NCBI RefSeq assembly: GCF_037038585.1
Contig: NC_092520.1
Span: 192,490,604-192,554,603, forward strand
Length of the DNA stretch: 64,000 nt
Origin: Patagioenas fasciata
Taxonomy: Eukaryota > Chordata > Aves > Columbiformes > Columbidae
Reading direction: 5' to 3'
The translations under genes and the position numbers were made by a program. Shown piece after piece: positions 60,191 to 64,000 of this stretch. Position 1 is the first letter of the stretch. Each line of letters begins with the position of its first letter. Under the pieces are notes generated by a model, which searched no databases, was not told the origin of the DNA, and was given only the letters and a program-made list of their open reading frames with translations.

Positions 60191-62299
60191 CTTCTTATGT
60201 TTTTCAGTCTAGTTCTACTATCATTCTTCTACAATGTATATAAAATTAGTCAAATTTTTTAAAGAACTAACAACGTCACAGTTTAATATATTGGACTTAA
60301 AAGTTTTTAAAGATTCTGGGTGTAGGGCATTACATCTGCTCAAATGGATAGAGAAACTTCAGAATTAACCTATGGATTGTGTATCCATACTGAGCAAATA
60401 CCTGAATGCAGATATGTAGCCCAAGCTAGGGAATTTACAGTCATTTTTCCTGTGTCTTTCTCTAACCTAGTAAGTATGTAACTTTTTCTACCAAAGAGAA
60501 CTTGAAAAAAATGAATGCATATTCAATGATAATGAGAAATTTTCACTTAAATGAGGGACATGAAAGAGCAGGGAGATTCACTTCAGATTCCTCTGTTCAA
60601 ATCAGATGCTTAACAAGAAAATAACAGTTTAACTGGAGGGAAAAAAAACACAAGTTTTAATATTTTAGATTGATTTGGTTTTCAGGAAATCCTTAACTTT
60701 GTTTTAGCAAAAATAAATCTCAGGATCTTCTCTTTTCACTTTATGAAACTCCTGCAGTTTTGGCTTAGCCATATAATTTTTGTGAGTCCTAACTGCTGTC
60801 AGCAAGTGAGTCCGTGTCCAAAAGGCAGTCACAGAGCTTGTTGAAGGTAATGGATTTGTCAAACACAGTTTCAGGCATAATGAAAGTCACAATTAAGTCT
60901 TTTCATGTATCAAAGATAGCTGGAAGCAATGGAATAATCATCCAAGGCAAGCAGCAGATCAGAGTTAGTTTGATCACAGACTTTGGTCATATTAATAGAT
61001 TAAGTTATGTTAGTTCTAGCTGTCTGGATTTTTAATGTAGTTATGAACATGTGACAATATAAAAAGTTATGTCACCGCTTCTAGGCAAATGAGGACTAAG
61101 CATCCTGTTTTTGAAAGTTCATTTCTTGGTGAACAGTCAGCACACATACTTCAAAATGCACTGCCGATTCAGTTTTACAGTTGACACAGTGTGATCTGTG
61201 TCAGTTTTAATGCTCTAAATATTCCTTCTTTATATACCTATGAGTCTGACTGACTGTGATACCCACCTCTTTAAAGTTGTAGGCATCAGGATGGCAAAAA
61301 AATGGAGTTTAGATGCAGGAAGGCAGGAAAGACCTGAGAAGTAACTGTCAATGTCAGTGTTCAGAGGGGTAAAGCTTTTTGGATAAACAGTTCTCTGTCT
61401 CTCAGATTGTGGAGCAAAGAAATTCTGTTCACTTTTACTTCACTTGCAACTGGGAATCAAATAACTGGGTTCACATTCCACTTGCAAATAAACAAGCCTA
61501 TGTGTGCAGGGAACACATCTTTGGTATGTAATCAATTCATCCTCCTAGCAGAAGCAATCCTTCCTCCCTGAGTATTAGCCAGCTACTCAGACCAGCTTGG
61601 TAATCCATCTATAAAGCTGCAGCCAACATTATCTTCCTTGCCTGATGACTTTTACTGCTCATTCCTTTCTCCAAATCCCCTTGCTGGCAAACCTTTACTA
61701 CTCTAGTAAGCTTAATTTTCCAAGATTGTTGCTTTCAAGGCCCTGCACAACTGCTTGCATAGACTTTAACAGACTCACTTAGGTGAGAAACCATTTCTCA
61801 TCTTGAAGGAAGTTTGAGGAGTCTGACCAGGAAAGTACAGCAATTTTGCTGCTATGCATTAAGCAGTTTTCCCTGATGTCTTTTCATTAATAGATCTATT
61901 TCTCCTGAAAGACAGCTTTGAGTCTTGCCACAGCCTGAGATGAGAGCAGACACAAGTATTAATTTCACTTTTATATCAAATTCCTAACACACAGGAACAC
62001 ACTATTTGTAATCATAAAACAGGCAGTGAGTGACGCATCCAATGTTATGCTGCATATGTATGTTTGTGTACTAACTTATTTATCAGTAATGTCAATATAT
62101 TCACTTCTTCACAGTTTTGCTCCCTGGAACATAACAAGAACTTGTGCACATATAGTATCAAGGTCCATCAGGCAGGAAGTTCAGTACTCTAAAGCAATCA
62201 TTGTTTCATATACTTTTCTATTTCCTGCCATTGCTTTAATTGCTGCAGAAATACAATTAATTACACTTATAATTACACTTATCCAATTAGGAAAAGCAG
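60190..62299. other. AT-rich non-coding DNA
   Basis: No gene recognised. The 135-codon frame at 62026-62433 starts here and runs into a CR1 fragment, so it is unlikely to be real. Confidence 0.5.
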
Positions 62300-62688
62300 A
62301 GAGAGAGAAGTTTGGAGAAGTGAAGGTTCTGGAGAGAACCTTTCAATACTCAGATGGAGTTTATAAGAAAGATGGAGATAGACTTTCTATGAAGGCCTGT
62401 GGTGCAAGACAAGGGGCAATGATTTTAAACTGAAAGACAATTGATTTAAATTGGACATAAAGAAGAAGCATTTTAAAATGAGGGTGATTAGAAATGGAAA
62501 GAGGCTGTGCAGAGAAGCTGTGGGTGCTCTATCCCTGGAAGTGTTCAAGACCGGGCTGGACGGGGCTTTGAGCAACCTGATCTAGCGGGAGGTGTCTCTG
62601 TCCATGGCAAGTGGATTGGACAAGATGATCTTAAAGGTGCCTTCCAACCCTGAGCATTTTATGATTTTTCTGACTCCATGATTATTGT
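62300..62688 (+). mobile_element. CR1 LINE fragment, 5'-truncated, diverged
   Basis: Plus-strand CR1 sequence includes CTTTCAATACTCAG, AAGAAAGATGGAGATAGACT, GACAAGGGGCAATGATTTTA, CCCTGGAAGTGTTCAAGACC and GGACAAGATGATCTTAAAGG, ending TGACTCCATGATT. It is an older subfamily than copies A and B, and its frame is broken. The left boundary is soft. Confidence 0.85.
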
Positions 62689-63277
62689 TCTACAAATTTA
62701 AGGTGTTATTTTGTTTTAAATTCATGTGTATTTTAAGAAAAAAAAAAAAAGCTCGAAAGCAGGAGAAACAAATTTTGTGCAGTATGTATTTTTGTCCCTG
62801 TCCTTAGTATTACTTTCATTGTCTGTAGATCCATTATTTGGGCTATACTGAGGTAAGAAGGGTGGACTTCTCCCATGAGGAGCTGACTTCCTGTGAGCTT
62901 TCCTGCATCTTGGTCATTTCTTGTCCTCCTATAGTATAGCAGCAATTGACAACAGAAAAAGATTTCGGTAGTAGAGAGAGTAACAGAGTTACTGCAATCC
63001 AACACTGAAGGTTCAAAGTAAATTGTAAAAAGTAGGATCTCAACAGCAGTTATGTGGTTAGGAGACAGAATTTGTAAGAAAACCATGGATCTGGAAGCCA
63101 TTACCACAAAGCAACACACCGCAATGTAATATTTTCTGCAATTTTAAGCATGCCTGCATTTTACGGGCTTTTTCTTCTGTTATTGCTTCTTACTTAGCTA
63201 TTTATGTACTATTAACCAAAATATTGCCTTGTTTCTAACTTGCACCCTAAGTCTGAAACATACAGAGTATTATTCAT
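62689..63277. other. AT-rich non-coding DNA
   Basis: No gene or recognised element. The 128-codon minus-strand frame at 62733-63119 has no known domain. Confidence 0.5.
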
Positions 63278-63319
63278 GAGGTCCCTTCCAATCCCTAACA
63301 TTCTGTGATTCTGTGATAC
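63278..63319 (+). mobile_element. Minimal CR1 3' tail
   Basis: GAGGTCCCTTCCAATCCCTA is followed by ACATTCTGTGATTCTGTGAT. These 42 bases are just the CR1 3' terminus with two octamers, so this is an extremely 5'-truncated insertion. Confidence 0.85.
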
Positions 63320-64000
63320 AGTTTACACTCTAAGGGCAGACAAAGAGTGAAATTTTACAGGGATTAGGATGTGATAAAGCAGGAAACACTGGAAGAAACT
63401 GTGGTCAATTCAGCTTGAAGATGTCTTCTACCTTTAAAGAGTCATGTCTTAGATTAAACACTTTCTCAGTCTTTGAAGAATACAAAAGAAATAGTCTCCT
63501 TTTATGTGCCACCTAATGATATGGAGAAGATATAGCCATATTCCCCTAAAATCATTGTGGAAATATGCACTTTCTTCAGAGATAATAGCAGCATTAATGG
63601 CTGTGGGTTTGATTATTTTCTCACACGATTTTTTTCCACCATTTACATGTTTCTCTGTCTTCTCTCTCTGTTCCGCAGACCATATTAGTAGCTGGTGACT
63701 CAAATGAAATGTTTTGGACCAGACCTGGTCATTGCGTTTGAGCTCCGACTGAAAGACCTGACGTAGTTCCATGCAAAACAGTCACGTATTTTTAGTAATT
63801 TATACATGTGATATGTTATTTAGAAACATTTAATGAGGTAGACCCAAGTCTCCCACATCATCTCCACAGCTCCAGAACTGCTCTACCAAACAACATGCAG
63901 ATCACATTGGGTGACAAGGTATGGGGGGGAGAGGGGGTCTTCTGAAAGGTAGGAATCAGCAACTAGCAATCCAATGCAAGCTCGGCTATGCATTCAAAGC
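63320..64000. other. Non-coding DNA to window end
   Basis: Nothing recognised. A GGGGGGAGAGGGGG purine run lies at about 63925-63938. Confidence 0.5.

Noticed and set aside
59834..60262. 142-codon Lys/Arg/Glu/Gly-rich frame and its Leu/Pro-rich antisense partners
   Set aside because: They are translations of the polypurine microsatellite; no start context, domain or codon signal.
62026..62433. 135-codon frame with a hydrophobic stretch
   Set aside because: Its 3' part lies in a CR1 fragment in a meaningless frame, and the 5' part matches nothing known.

Overview
The window looks like bird nuclear DNA. It is AT-rich, has no convincing host exon, and carries several CR1 LINE fragments with the octamer-type 3' ends typical of birds, two other GC-rich repeats of avian type, and one young class II endogenous retrovirus (ERV). 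The species cannot be fixed from the sequence. There are no rRNA, tRNA or CRISPR features. Apart from transposable elements the DNA reads as a gene desert or the inside of a very long intron.

Layout. 1-18.77 kb is unique-looking AT-rich DNA with simple repeats and one unexplained GC-rich island near 8.04-8.35 kb. 18.77-21.5 kb holds remains of an old antisense CR1/L3-type LINE with a younger CR1 tail nested in it (19.19-19.61 kb). 22.389-29.353 kb is a complete minus-strand provirus: two 450-bp LTRs differing at one base, a 6-bp target duplication (TCAATT), a tandemly duplicated primer-binding site matching initiator-methionine tRNA, intact gag, a dUTPase-protease (pro) frame with one in-frame stop, a pol frame with one frameshift, no env, and a polypurine tract. 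29.36-50.2 kb is mostly AT-rich DNA with CR1 pieces at 37.39 and 45.83 kb and an LTR-like GC-rich repeat at 41.84-42.64 kb. 50.23-51.99 kb and 52.71-55.97 kb are two closely related CR1 copies in the same orientation; the second spans the ORF1 tail, endonuclease and reverse transcriptase. 56-64 kb has another LTR-like repeat (57.23 kb), a long composite polypurine/ATT microsatellite (59.86-60.19 kb) and two CR1 tails.

The provirus has betaretrovirus-like architecture. Gag, pro and pol lie in three successive -1 frames. The gag-pro overlap has a textbook GGGAAAC slippery site followed by a possible H-type pseudoknot. Gag has a PTAP late motif and two zinc knuckles, pro has all five dUTPase motifs upstream of the protease, and integrase keeps HHCC and D,D-35-E. 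It is inactivated in cis by two lesions. The absence of env, the initiator-tRNA primer, the doubled primer-binding site and the very low LTR divergence are the most interesting points in the window.
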